A DNA stretch of 64,000 bases from a bacterium (GTDB taxonomy: Bacteria > SAR324 > XYD2-FULL-50-16). Where the stretch lies: contig JAHJTV010000079.1 in assembly GCA_018829445.1 (NCBI GenBank), forward strand, positions 186,001 through 250,000. Reading direction: 5' to 3'. Shown here piece by piece: positions 55,161 through 63,938 of this stretch (the stretch's first letter is position 1; the number at the start of each line of letters is the position of its first letter). Position numbers and translations under genes: made by a program. The notes beneath the pieces are model-generated. The model was not told where the DNA came from. It made no database searches and was given only the letters and a program-made list of their open reading frames with translations.

Positions 55161-56573
55161 ATGGATCAAAAACATTTTCATTTTTCAGGAGTATGCGGGA
55201 CAGCCATGGCGTCACTGGCGGTACTGTTAAAAAATCGTGGTCACCGGATAACGGGCTCGGATGAGAATATCTATCCACCCATGTCCGACTTACTGGCAGA
55301 AAACGGCATTGAAGTCTTTACTCCATACCACCGGGATAATCTAAAACCCCACCCGGATTTTGTCGTGCTGGGCAACGTATTGAGCCGTGGAAATCCCGAG
55401 GTTGAATACGCCCTGGAGTCTCATCTTCATTATCTGTCAATGGCTGAACTTTTAAAAAACGAGTTCATTCGCGGAAACAAGTCCGTGGTCATCACCGGAA
55501 CCCATGGTAAAACCACTACTACATCCCTGGCCGCCCATGTTTTCCATCAGTGCGGTAAACCAACAGGATTTATGGTTGGAGGCGTTCCGGAAAATTTCGG
55601 AACCTCATCAAAAGATGTGGAAAAAGGGGGATATTTTATTGTTGAAGGTGACGAATATGACACCAGTTTCTTTGACAAACGGTCAAAATTTTTTCACTAT
55701 TTGCCCGATCTGCTGGTAATTAACAATATCGAATTTGATCACGCCGACATATTTTCCAGTATCGATGATATAAAACGATCCTTTTCCCTGATGTTGCGGC
55801 AAATGCCCGGGAATGGTCTGATTCTGGTGAACGGAGATGATGATATTGCCGTAGAAGTTGCAAAAACAGGGTTTTCCCCCTACATAACTTTTGGAACCGG
55901 GGAAGACTGCGATGCCGTTATCAGATCCCAGCAGCCTCTGGTTGGGGAATTGGGGATGAAATTCAACCTTCTTTTCGAGGAAAAGGAATCTTCCTGGAAA
56001 ATCCCCCTGTTGGGGGAGTTTAATATCAGAAATGCGACGGCTGCTATTCTGCTTGCCTTGAACCAGGGGATCTCTCCCGGCGCCATCCAGTCAGCTCTAT
56101 CCGGTTTTAAAAATGTGAAAAGACGGTTGCAGCAGTTGACCCGCACCAACGAAATAAGAGTATTTGATGATTTTGCCCACCATCCCACTGCCATTGAAGG
56201 GACAATTGCCGCTATCAGAAATGCATGGCCACAAGCAAGAATCCATGCAATTTTTGAAGCCCGCAGTAATACCGCTGTCCGCAGGTATCATCAAAACAAA
56301 ATGGCCCGGGCGTTTTCCCAGGCTGATACTGTAACCTTTTATAAACTGCATCGTGAACAAAACATTCCTCCTGAGGAGAGGCTGGATGTAAAGCAACTGA
56401 TTTCGGAACTGGGAGCCCGGGATATTTTTGCGCAACAATTGGAAAGTCATGATTCGATAGTGGAGTATTGTGTGAATACGGCAAAACCTTCTGATATAGT
56501 TGTGGTTATGAGTAATGGAGCTTTTGGAGGTATTCAGTATCGAATTGCTGAAGAGATGGACAAAAAATGCTAG
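55161..56573 (+). CDS. mpl: Mpl murein peptide ligase (UDP-MurNAc:tripeptide ligase)
   Basis: ATP-dependent Mur ligase that recycles the cell-wall peptide L-Ala-gamma-D-Glu-meso-DAP onto UDP-N-acetylmuramate, 470 residues from the ATG at 55161 (a TTG at 55128 opens the frame earlier). N-terminal FHFSGVCGTAMASLAVLLKNRGHRITGSD binds UDP-MurNAc; ITGTHGKTTTTSLAAHVF binds ATP; FIVEGDEYDTSFFDKRSKF, NNIEFDHADIF and FDDFAHHPTAIEGT are Mpl/MurC signatures. EGDEYDxxFFDKRxKF distinguishes Mpl from MurC. Its stop overlaps the next gene's ATG by seven bases. Confidence 0.93.
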   Translation: MDQKHFHFSGVCGTAMASLAVLLKNRGHRITGSDENIYPPMSDLLAENGIEVFTPYHRDNLKPHPDFVVLGNVLSRGNPEVEYALESHLHYLSMAELLKNEFIRGNKSVVITGTHGKTTTTSLAAHVFHQCGKPTGFMVGGVPENFGTSSKDVEKGGYFIVEGDEYDTSFFDKRSKFFHYLPDLLVINNIEFDHADIFSSIDDIKRSFSLMLRQMPGNGLILVNGDDDIAVEVAKTGFSPYITFGTGEDCDAVIRSQQPLVGELGMKFNLLFEEKESSWKIPLLGEFNIRNATAAILLALNQGISPGAIQSALSGFKNVKRRLQQLTRTNEIRVFDDFAHHPTAIEGTIAAIRNAWPQARIHAIFEARSNTAVRRYHQNKMARAFSQADTVTFYKLHREQNIPPEERLDVKQLISELGARDIFAQQLESHDSIVEYCVNTAKPSDIVVVMSNGAFGGIQYRIAEEMDKKC

Positions 56574-57856
56574 ACAAGCGGATCTTTAGCCAGCTTGAGA
56601 TCAACCATCCGATGCTGGCAGCCGTTTTTAAAGAACACTGGCAGACACCCCTCGATCAATATACTGCTTTATTGTATGATAAAGATCGTGTATCAATTGA
56701 ACCCGAATTGAGGGACGCTTTTTGTAGTGAATGGGAATGTTACGGCAAAAATAAAAAAGAAACAGAACAATTGCTTGACGAGCTGGAATCAACTCCGGTT
56801 CTGCAAACCTCCCATCACGTGACACCCACCAACGGACCTACATTTCTGGCTTATGATCTGATCAGTTTGGCCGGATTAAGGGAAAACAAAACCTATATGG
56901 TTGCTGCCAACTCCGGTGTCGCATTTTCCAATCCTGCCTGGTCAGGGGCATTAAGCTACGGCCAGCTCTCGTTGGATTGGTTGTTGTTAAAAAATACTAA
57001 TGCTTACCGGCAGGCGGAGAAGTCAGCAAGAGACAGATCAAAAGACGGGCAAGCGGATAATCGCATCTCTCTGATTCCGGCGAAAATGAGAGATCAGTTG
57101 GTTTTTGGAACACGGATCTCCGATTTTCAAGTATCCTTGTTTAATCAGTTTGCAGCCGGACTGAAAGAGATATCCATTCCCATGGTTACCGATCAGGTGT
57201 ATTCCATATGGGCGTCCGGGTTTTGCAGCCGTGTTCAATCAGCGATTTTCCAGGGAAAACATATTTTATACTTTGATGTTAACAGGGTGATTTCAAGATA
57301 TATTGTCCACATTCTCCAATCGCGAACGAAACACCCGCTGCTGGAGATTCTGTTTTCGGATCGGATCAACAAGAAAATAAATGAGAAGTTTGAAAACCCG
57401 GTGTTTTTTCAGGGGAACTGGGAGGGGAAAAAGTCATTTAAGGTGGATGGGTTACGTTGGCAATTCAGTCGATTGATTGGAGAAAAAAGCGGTATCAGGG
57501 AACTGGGAAGACAGCAATTGATCGAAGAATTGCAGCAGGAAACGCTTTGCCCGGGCATTTTTCTCCAGTTTTTTATTTTAAGGTTTTTAAATGGAATTTG
57601 CTGCCTGGGATCTTTCAATCAAATTGAATATATGGAGAGTTACAGAAGAGGCTGGTCAGATCTAAAAACAGGCTGGCAACTGTTTACCGACCCCGATTAT
57701 CGGGAAACTCTGACAACCGGAAGATTGATCAACAAAGGAAAAGCAGTTTGGCCTTTGGATTTAGCTTTAAAGGGTGATACAATCAATCTGCAGCAGTACC
57801 TGAAAATGGAGATGTCCTATTTTTGGGAGCCGATTGTGAAACAGATACTTTTATAA
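56567..57856 (+). CDS. Unrecognised protein translationally coupled to mpl
   Basis: Protein of 429 residues, no signal peptide, start ATG inside the mpl stop region (seven-base overlap), so the two proteins are made together. No family recognised with confidence. The segment TSHHVTPTNGPTFLAYDLIS (about residues 85-104) aligns residue by residue with the TGQQxGxxGGPLYxxYKxxS motif of BshC, the last enzyme of bacillithiol synthesis, in spacing and in the GP-aromatic core, but not in the paired QQ (here HH). That likeness is an inference from one motif. Eight or so cysteines, C-terminal helical region. Pathway link to cell-wall recycling is suggested only by coupling. Confidence 0.5.
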   Translation: MLDKRIFSQLEINHPMLAAVFKEHWQTPLDQYTALLYDKDRVSIEPELRDAFCSEWECYGKNKKETEQLLDELESTPVLQTSHHVTPTNGPTFLAYDLISLAGLRENKTYMVAANSGVAFSNPAWSGALSYGQLSLDWLLLKNTNAYRQAEKSARDRSKDGQADNRISLIPAKMRDQLVFGTRISDFQVSLFNQFAAGLKEISIPMVTDQVYSIWASGFCSRVQSAIFQGKHILYFDVNRVISRYIVHILQSRTKHPLLEILFSDRINKKINEKFENPVFFQGNWEGKKSFKVDGLRWQFSRLIGEKSGIRELGRQQLIEELQQETLCPGIFLQFFILRFLNGICCLGSFNQIEYMESYRRGWSDLKTGWQLFTDPDYRETLTTGRLINKGKAVWPLDLALKGDTINLQQYLKMEMSYFWEPIVKQILL

Positions 57857-57872
57857 ATTATAAAGAAAATCA

Positions 57873-58064
57873 ATGAAGAAGAAACTATCCATTGTCATCC
57901 TCATCATTTTTTTCTTTCAAATCGGATACCTGTCCTATTATCTGCCGCAGATAATACTAACTGGGAAAGATTTCCCTCCCGAGATCAAGCTTTCAGCTAT
58001 TATCGCAGGAATCTGCCTGGGGGTTCTCCTGTTTCTCAAAGGTTATACCAGCCCCTTTAAATGA
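57873..58064 (+). CDS. Tiny two-helix membrane protein
   Basis: Protein of 63 residues with two membrane segments: IVILIIFFFQIGYLSYYLPQIIL and LSAIIAGICLGVLLFLKGY, joined by a charged loop. It lies 16 bases after the 429-residue gene in the same direction. Upstream AAAGAAAATCA is a weak ribosome site. Function unknown; may be a membrane anchor for its neighbour. Confidence 0.55.
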   Translation: MKKKLSIVILIIFFFQIGYLSYYLPQIILTGKDFPPEIKLSAIIAGICLGVLLFLKGYTSPFK

Positions 58065-58104
58065 GAGCTTTTCTTACATAACTCCCCTAAGTTTGTCGCG
58101 TGCT

Positions 58105-58131
58105 GTCATTCCGGGATTGACCCGGAATCCA
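58105..58131. repeat. Class-1 repeat, left arm only
   Basis: GTCATTCCGGGATTGACCCG begins at 58105 and ends in AATCCA, but no right arm with GGATCAAGTCC follows. It is a solo half-unit. Confidence 0.65.
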
Positions 58132-58148
58132 TTTTTGCATGTTTGTTT

Positions 58149-58365
58149 GGCGCCCATGTAAGGGCGCCCTACCATTTTATCTCCGATTATCCAGAGACTT
58201 TGGAAACACCACGGAATAACGGTAGGGCGGCCCTACGTGGCCGCCGGAAAGGTTGATGCATTGCTTTTGCTGTGTTTTCCCGGAGCGGAAGATGATCAGG
58301 CGCCCATGTAAGGGCGCCCTACCATTTTATCTCCGATTATCCAGAGACTTTGGAAACACCACGGA
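58149..58365. repeat. Class-2 repeat array with perfect 67-base direct repeats 150 bases apart
   Basis: 58149-58215 and 58299-58365 are identical over 67 bases and exactly 150 bases apart. Each starts with a class-2 unit (GGCGCCCATGTAAGGGCGCC, then CTACC) followed by a 42-base unrelated tail ending ACACCACGGA. Between them lies an inverted class-2 unit beginning GGTAGGGCGGCCCTACGTGG (58221-58245). The layout is forward, reverse, forward, probably from a recent partial tandem duplication. Confidence 0.85.
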
Positions 58366-58389
58366 TTATGACCACATAAAACGAGCGAA

Positions 58390-59631
58390 TTATAGATCTT
58401 CCGTATCAATCCCTTGTTCTCGCAGGGCGGCTTTTTGACGATTTACGCCAACAAAACAGACACCGATGCTGATGATGTAGAGCAAAATGAGTGGACCAGC
58501 CATCAGAACCATGGTGAAGGGATCCGGAGGTGTCAGAATGGCACTCAGAATAAAAATAACAAGGATTGCCACTCGCGACTGTTTAATCATGATTTCGGGA
58601 GTAATGATACCCATTCGAGCCAGAATAAACGTAGCCAGGGGCAATTCAAAGATAAATCCGAATGCCAAGAGCAACTTCAGGGCAAAGCCCAAGTATTCCC
58701 CTACTGAGAGGGAAGGCATGATCTCCCCCATCTGAGTAAGACTCAAAAAGAAATCAAATCCATAAGGAAACACCACAAAATACCCAAACAACGCTCCCCC
58801 GATAAAGAAAAAATAGGATGCAATGGAAAAAATCCAAAATATTTTTCTTTCACCCCGATAAAGTGCAGGACCGACAAATCCCCATATTTCAATAAGCAGA
58901 TAAGGAAAGGCAATAAAAAACCCTGCAAAAATCGCTACTTTCATTTGGGCAAAAAACAGCTCGGGCAGACCGATAAAAACCATGGAAGAGTGCGTACTCT
59001 GAGATTCAATATCCGAAGATGCCAGGGTGCATTGACAATGAAGATTCAATTGCCCGGGAAGATTTTGGACAACCCTGTTTTCCTGTTGAGATGCGGGCAA
59101 GTATTTTTCTGTCTCGAAGACGGGGGAAGGATCTTTCCCCAACAATGCCTGGAAAAATACAACAAAATCGTTGATGGTTTCCTTGGCAATATCGGTATAT
59201 TGACCCGCTTTTTCTGAAATGTTTTCCAGATCTGAAGCTTCATCTCCTGTAGAGCTTTTTTCTGTACTCTCGACTGTATCTTTATCATTCTGTTTTTCCT
59301 TTTTATCTTCGACCGGAACCGCAACCGTCGATTGGATATCCTCACAGGAGCAATTATATGAGTTTAGAGACTGGATGGGCAAGTTTGGCCTGGTTTGGGT
59401 ATGCATGGTTGAAGAGGTGTATTTCTTCAGGGGAGCATCCACCGGTTTTCTGATCAGATCCAGAATATCTTTTCTAAATGCATACATGACCAAAACGCAA
59501 AGGGTCATCACGATGATAAATCGAATCAACCGTTTTCGAAGTTCATCCAGATGATCGATAAAAGTCATGGTACCGTTCTTGGTTGTCTGCTTTTTTTTGG
59601 GTGTGTGTTCTTGGCTTGACTGATTTTCCAT
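58390..59631 (-). CDS. tatC: Twin-arginine translocase TatC with large periplasmic insertion
   Basis: Six-helix inner-membrane subunit that recognises twin-arginine signal peptides, 413 residues from the ATG at 59631 (a GTG at 59676 adds 15); the family is usually about 250. TatC signature FIDHLDELRKRLIRF is intact, and helices two to six (LFFAQMKVAIFAGFFIAFPYLLIEIWGFV, ..., FILSAILTPPDPFTMVLMAGPLILLYI) are normal. Between helix one and two, in the first periplasmic loop, about 140 extra residues are inserted. They hold two CxC pairs (NCSC and HCQC) and an acidic Lys/Glu/Ser-rich linker. No TatA/B gene is in the window. Confidence 0.88.
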   Translation of the reverse strand: MENQSSQEHTPKKKQTTKNGTMTFIDHLDELRKRLIRFIIVMTLCVLVMYAFRKDILDLIRKPVDAPLKKYTSSTMHTQTRPNLPIQSLNSYNCSCEDIQSTVAVPVEDKKEKQNDKDTVESTEKSSTGDEASDLENISEKAGQYTDIAKETINDFVVFFQALLGKDPSPVFETEKYLPASQQENRVVQNLPGQLNLHCQCTLASSDIESQSTHSSMVFIGLPELFFAQMKVAIFAGFFIAFPYLLIEIWGFVGPALYRGERKIFWIFSIASYFFFIGGALFGYFVVFPYGFDFFLSLTQMGEIMPSLSVGEYLGFALKLLLAFGFIFELPLATFILARMGIITPEIMIKQSRVAILVIFILSAILTPPDPFTMVLMAGPLILLYIISIGVCFVGVNRQKAALREQGIDTEDL

Positions 59632-60142
59632 TTGTCTTATTTTTACAGGCGCAGTTATGTTAGCTTGTTGTCTCACTTCACTTTATTCGGCAATGGTAGT
59701 ATGAATGTGTTTATATAGGCAACTCTATATCATAATTCACTGCTCATAATTGTTCTAAAGCTTTGAAAAGCATGTTTTCATGGTCTGGAGTTCCAGGTTC
59801 ACTCTTGTCGTGTCACATTTGATATTTCTCTAATTTTTTCGTAAAAACCTCGGTCCTGTCATTCCGGCCTTGAGCCGGAATCCATGATGTTTGCAGCATT
59901 TTAGAACCTATGGATACCGGGTCAAGCCCGGCATGACAGCAGTGAAATTGGATTAAAAATAATTATGACAAAGCCTGTGGTTTCAATTCTTCTGATTTCA
60001 ATGGTGCCAACAAGACAATTAACCTATGACGCAGTGTCTGTAAGAATTTGTAAGAAATATTGATCGTCGACGAAAACAAGAAATTACCGGAGCCCGATCA
60101 ACCTGATACTTAAATTTTGAATACGCTCAACTTGCTCGTGAT
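59632..60142. other. Intergenic region between divergent tatC and acetyltransferase genes
   Basis: Region of 511 bases with a full class-1 palindrome at 59858-59938. The rest is AT-rich and should contain both promoters; none could be pinned down. ATGACAAAGCCTG near 59965 and ATGACGCAGTGTCTG near 60026 resemble the flank found beside other repeats. Confidence 0.45.
59858..59938. repeat. Class-1 palindromic intergenic repeat
   Basis: GTCATTCCGGCCTTGAGCCG at 59858 and GGGTCAAGCCCGGCATGACA ending at 59938 are inverted arms with about 30 bases between them. Slightly diverged from the consensus copy at 54954. Confidence 0.8.
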
Positions 60143-61264
60143 ATGGATCAATCAATTGAGATACAAATGTTAAATGCGCTTGAATTCTTTCACTATTCTT
60201 GCCGCTTTCAAAACCATCTGTTTGTCTTGTCTCTGGAGAAAGGGATTGCGCTTCGGAATATCATCAATGATTTACGGGTACTTAATGCGGCACAAATCCG
60301 GTGTATTATCGTTGTTTGGAATTATAGTGAATTACAATCTGAGCTCAGGGAATGGACGGACAGAGGATGCCCCTTTGAATACCGGGACTTTTCCGGCAGC
60401 GACACCATTGACTCACAACAGGTTAAAGATATTATTGCATCATACGAAACAGGCAGAATTCCTGTCATTGGGATAGATTCTCCTGTCACCGAAGAGATGG
60501 AAAACAGATATATGGACCGGTTTTCGATGAAACTGGTACAGTATTTTGTGGTCGATAAGGTCTTTTTTCTCTCTCGACATGACGGATTATACATAGACAA
60601 CCGTTTTATCTCACACCTGACGCCCCAGGAGGCTCAGAATTGGCTGGAAAAGGCAGAAATCTTTAACATTGATAAAAAAAGACTCCTCTCTTTCATTCAG
60701 GGCAATCTGGAAAACGGGTTTGAGATTGTTCTTCTGAAAGGTCAGAGCGGTAGCTTGTTTCAAGAGATCTTTACTCACAAGGGTGAGGGAACCTTGTTGA
60801 CCAGTGATTACCCCAATGTGATTCGAAGAGGACTTATCTCCGATGTCTCCGATATCGAGATGCTTCTCAAACCCTACATGAGATCCGGAAGCATTTTAAC
60901 GGTAACTGAAGATGCCATCGCCAGGGAGGTAACCGAATATTATATTTATACGGTTAACAATTCCATTGTTGCCATCGGCAAACTGACAGATCATGACAAG
61001 GCCTTTGAGCTGGCAAAATTCTGCACTTTACCTCGTTACCAGGGAAAAGGAAGAGCAAGAGAACTCGCTGTCGAGATGATTAAAACAGCCCGGGAAGCTG
61101 ATAAGGAATATATTTTTGCCTTAACGGTCGAACCAAAGATGATCGACTTTTTTGAAAGCCTGGGTTTTGTTGAATGTGATCGAAATATTCTGCCCCGACA
61201 GTGGAGACAATCATACGATATGAACCGTCCTTCAAAAGCATTCAGGCTCAATATCGAAAAATAG
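60143..61264 (+). CDS. N-acetylglutamate synthase-like protein (kinase-like domain plus GNAT)
   Basis: Cytoplasmic acetyltransferase of 373 residues. Residues about 20-215 resemble the amino-acid-kinase domain of ArgA-type synthases (YFVVDKVFFLSRHDGLYIDNRFISHLTPQEA ... GFEIVLLKGQSGSLFQEIFTHKGEGTLLTSD), but the ATP-binding lysine and glycine motifs are not evident, as expected for the non-kinase arginine regulatory domain. Residues about 220-373 are a GNAT domain with LAKFCTLPRYQGKGRARELAVEMIKTA (Q/RxxGxG/A acetyl-CoA motif) and MIDFFESLGFVECDR. Such enzymes acetylate glutamate for arginine synthesis; paired with carAB in the same window, but not cotranscribed. Arginine pathway role is inferred. 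Confidence 0.82.
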   Translation: MDQSIEIQMLNALEFFHYSCRFQNHLFVLSLEKGIALRNIINDLRVLNAAQIRCIIVVWNYSELQSELREWTDRGCPFEYRDFSGSDTIDSQQVKDIIASYETGRIPVIGIDSPVTEEMENRYMDRFSMKLVQYFVVDKVFFLSRHDGLYIDNRFISHLTPQEAQNWLEKAEIFNIDKKRLLSFIQGNLENGFEIVLLKGQSGSLFQEIFTHKGEGTLLTSDYPNVIRRGLISDVSDIEMLLKPYMRSGSILTVTEDAIAREVTEYYIYTVNNSIVAIGKLTDHDKAFELAKFCTLPRYQGKGRARELAVEMIKTAREADKEYIFALTVEPKMIDFFESLGFVECDRNILPRQWRQSYDMNRPSKAFRLNIEK

Positions 61265-61855
61265 TGAATAGAACCGGGTTTCTCAATTGACCCGGGGAAA
61301 ATCTGCAGCATCCTCAATGGCTATTATCGGCTTAAATCAAATCTCTTAGGCACACTGACTGCATAATAAAAGTGTTCAGCTGTTTAAATCAAGGAACAGG
61401 GACTTTGTTAGCTAGTGTCCTAGTTTGCTTGGGGAAACGGTAGGGCGCCTTTTGCTTTAACTCCAAAATTAGAATTGCTGCGTTTTAATACCCAAGATAA
61501 TCCGGATCACTGATACTTATGATTCATCACAACAATGACGGTATATTTAGGGTTATTTGGAGCAAAATTTTAAAAATGATCAGAATAAAAATAAATACCC
61601 AAAGATTTCATACTGTTTTCATCAGCAGATTCAAATAAAACAAGTATCTCTATAGTTACTCAATACATAAAAAAGTAATTATTATATATATTTACATGAA
61701 AAAGCGATAACAGTATGAACCGATCAATCATTGATTTAGATAAATAAACCGGGTCGTTTTTAGCTACAAGCACTGGTTTTAAACTCCATATGTTATAACA
61801 TTAAGGTTTACGCTTGATATCTGAGAGCGTTTTTTTTAACGAAGCATGAGTATAT
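61265..61855. other. Intergenic region between acetyltransferase and transglycosylase genes
   Basis: Region of 591 mostly AT-rich bases. A class-2 repeat fragment GGTAGGGCGCC lies at 61439-61449. No gene, tRNA or convincing terminator was seen. Confidence 0.45.
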
Positions 61856-62572
61856 ATGTTTAGCAGAAGTTTCTTTCTTTATTTTGTTGTTTTGTTTAGT
61901 GGTTTATTGGTGTTTTCACCAAGCAGAAACAACGCCTTCAGTTCGACGGAGATTGTGCAAAACTCAATCTCAATCAGCTTGAAAGGGATATATAATCTGC
62001 CGGAAGAAGATATTCGTATGGCAGAACTGTATATTCCCTATATTTTGAAATATACAGAAAACAAAGATATCTCCATTCCATTGGTGCTGGCAGTAATTAA
62101 AGCGGAGTCAAACTTTCGCAGTCAGGCCATAAGCCATAAAGGAGCACTTGGACTGATGCAATTGATGCCAACGACCGCATTGGATGAATACAGAGATTAT
62201 GGAATGGATGCACCGCTGCATCAACTAGAGAAAAATCTTATCAAACAACCGGAATTGAATATCGCCCTAGGGATCAAACATATCCAAAGGCTTCAGAGCC
62301 GTTTAGAGGGAATCGAAAATCCGGATAAGTTCAGGCAACTGGTGATTGTCTCCTACAATGCAGGAATACACCGGGTCAAGCGGGCGTTTAAATGCAAAGG
62401 GTTTGAGTGCTATAAATACAAGGCAAATCGATACAGTAACCGCTATTTTAATAATTCTATCCGATCTTTGCCTGCAGAAACAAGGATGTACCTGCAGAAT
62501 GTGGAAATATACTATAAGCAGTATAAGGACGCATTCTCCCAAAACCAGACAAGCGAGTTTTTTACGACCTAA
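61856..62572 (+). CDS. Lytic transglycosylase (SLT domain), exported
   Basis: Peptidoglycan lytic transglycosylase of 238 residues with an N-terminal signal (FLYFVVLFSGLLVFSPSRNNAFS). SLT domain signature ISIPLVLAVIKAESNFRSQAISHKGALGLMQLMPTTALDEY contains the catalytic Glu (in KAESNF) and the GxxGLMQLMPxTA motif; LGIKHIQRL and VIVSYNAGIHRVKRA complete the domain. Acts in the periplasm on the glycan strands. No strong ribosome site is seen before the ATG. It converges with trmFO. Confidence 0.92.
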   Translation: MFSRSFFLYFVVLFSGLLVFSPSRNNAFSSTEIVQNSISISLKGIYNLPEEDIRMAELYIPYILKYTENKDISIPLVLAVIKAESNFRSQAISHKGALGLMQLMPTTALDEYRDYGMDAPLHQLEKNLIKQPELNIALGIKHIQRLQSRLEGIENPDKFRQLVIVSYNAGIHRVKRAFKCKGFECYKYKANRYSNRYFNNSIRSLPAETRMYLQNVEIYYKQYKDAFSQNQTSEFFTT

Positions 62573-62600
62573 TTCTTTTTTGGGTTAACAACCATTCCCA

Positions 62601-63938
62601 TCAGTTCCACTCCAACTCATGTAACTGGCTTTTCCATTTCTCAAAAGCCAGTTCGGCCTGCAACCTCTTTCTATCCCTCTTTTTTACTTTTCCTTTGGTC
62701 TCCGGCGGTGGCAATAAACCAAAGTTTGCATTCATTGGCTGGAAATTTTGTGGGGACGCTGTTAGTAGATAATTCACCAAAGCTCCGATCATTGTCTGCG
62801 GATTCACCTGCACCGGGTCTTTTTGCCTGATGTCAGCAACAATGTTGATTGCCGCCCACAAGCCCATGGCGGAAGACTCCGCGTATCCTTCGACTCCGCT
62901 CAGTTGACCGGCGATGTAAACTCCCTTCTCCTTATTGAGTTCCAACTTTGAATTGAGGTGGTTGGGAGCATTGATATAAGTGTTTCGATGCATACTACCC
63001 ATTCGGGCAAAGTCGCAATTCTCCAACCCGGGTATTTTTCGAAACACTCTTTTCTGTTCCGGCCAGGTCATGCGAGTTTGGCATCCAACCAGGTTATAAA
63101 GAGAAGCGTTTTGATTCTCCTGCCGCAACTGCAGGACAGCCCAAGGTTGCTTGCCTGTTCTGGGATCTATTAATCCTACCGGTTTCATAGGGCCGAATGA
63201 CAGGGTACTGACCCCCCTCTCCGCCATTACTTCGATGGGCAGACAACCCTCAAAATGTTTTGCCTGTTCAAAATCCCTGAATGGAACTTTTTTTGAGTCT
63301 ACCAGATCATATACAAATTCCAGATATTCGGTTTCGTTCATCGGACAATTAATGTAGTCGGCCTCTCCTTTATTATATCTTGACGCTTTATAGGCAATCT
63401 CCATGTTGATGGAATCAGCAAGGACGATGGGCGCTATGGCGTCATAAAAAAACAGGCCCTGTTCACCTAATGTGCGATTGAGTGACTGGGCAAGAGAATC
63501 CGAGAGCAGTGGTCCGCCGGCAATGATAACGTGTGAATGTTCTTTTTGCAGGTCTTTAAAATCAGTAATTTCCTGTTGAATACAATTAAATTTATCCAGG
63601 CTATTCAGGCTGGTTTCGATTTCTCGAGAAAAGAGGTCACGATCAACAGCCAGTGCTGAGCCGGCAGGTATTGCGCTGGCTTTGGCGGCGTGAATGATCA
63701 ATGAATCGGCTGCTTCCATTTCAGCTTTGAGCAATCCATGGGCGTTACCGATATCCACTGATTTAAAGGAGTTGCTGCAAACCAGTTCTGCCAGGGAACC
63801 TGTTTGATGGGCAGGTGTTTTAACATGGGGACGCATTTCAAACAACGAAACGGGAATCTCCCTTTTTGCCAGTTGCCAAGCGGCCTCACAACCGGCCAAT
63901 CCACCACCGATAATCGCTACTTTTGTCATATTGTGCAT
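62601..63938 (-). CDS. trmFO: TrmFO: folate/FAD-dependent tRNA uracil-54 methyltransferase
   Basis: Methylates U54 of tRNA using methylenetetrahydrofolate and FAD, 445 residues, normal length. N-terminal FAD motif VAIIGGGLAGCEAAWQLAKREIPVSLFEMRP, then QTGSLAELVCSNSFKS (conserved Cys), YDAIAPIVLADSINMEIAYKASRYNKGEADYINCPM, LVGCQTRMTWPEQKRVFRKIPGLENCDFARMGSMHRNTYIN and GVEGYAESSAMGLWAA. All are family signatures, and both functional cysteines are visible. Its presence suggests the organism uses the folate route rather than SAM-dependent TrmA. Confidence 0.96.
   Translation of the reverse strand: MHNMTKVAIIGGGLAGCEAAWQLAKREIPVSLFEMRPHVKTPAHQTGSLAELVCSNSFKSVDIGNAHGLLKAEMEAADSLIIHAAKASAIPAGSALAVDRDLFSREIETSLNSLDKFNCIQQEITDFKDLQKEHSHVIIAGGPLLSDSLAQSLNRTLGEQGLFFYDAIAPIVLADSINMEIAYKASRYNKGEADYINCPMNETEYLEFVYDLVDSKKVPFRDFEQAKHFEGCLPIEVMAERGVSTLSFGPMKPVGLIDPRTGKQPWAVLQLRQENQNASLYNLVGCQTRMTWPEQKRVFRKIPGLENCDFARMGSMHRNTYINAPNHLNSKLELNKEKGVYIAGQLSGVEGYAESSAMGLWAAINIVADIRQKDPVQVNPQTMIGALVNYLLTASPQNFQPMNANFGLLPPPETKGKVKKRDRKRLQAELAFEKWKSQLHELEWN

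Larger units (their letters stand above)
58065..58389. other. Repeat-filled intergenic region between convergent genes
   Basis: Region of 325 bases, nearly all repeats: a class-1 half at 58105-58131, then class-2 units at 58149-58173, 58221-58245 (inverted) and 58299-58323, with perfect 67-base direct repeats as described separately. No gene was found. Confidence 0.6.

Noticed and set aside
32230-59938. Repeats as CRISPR array
   Set aside because: Units are palindromic, irregularly spaced, in different gaps and without uniform spacers or cas genes.
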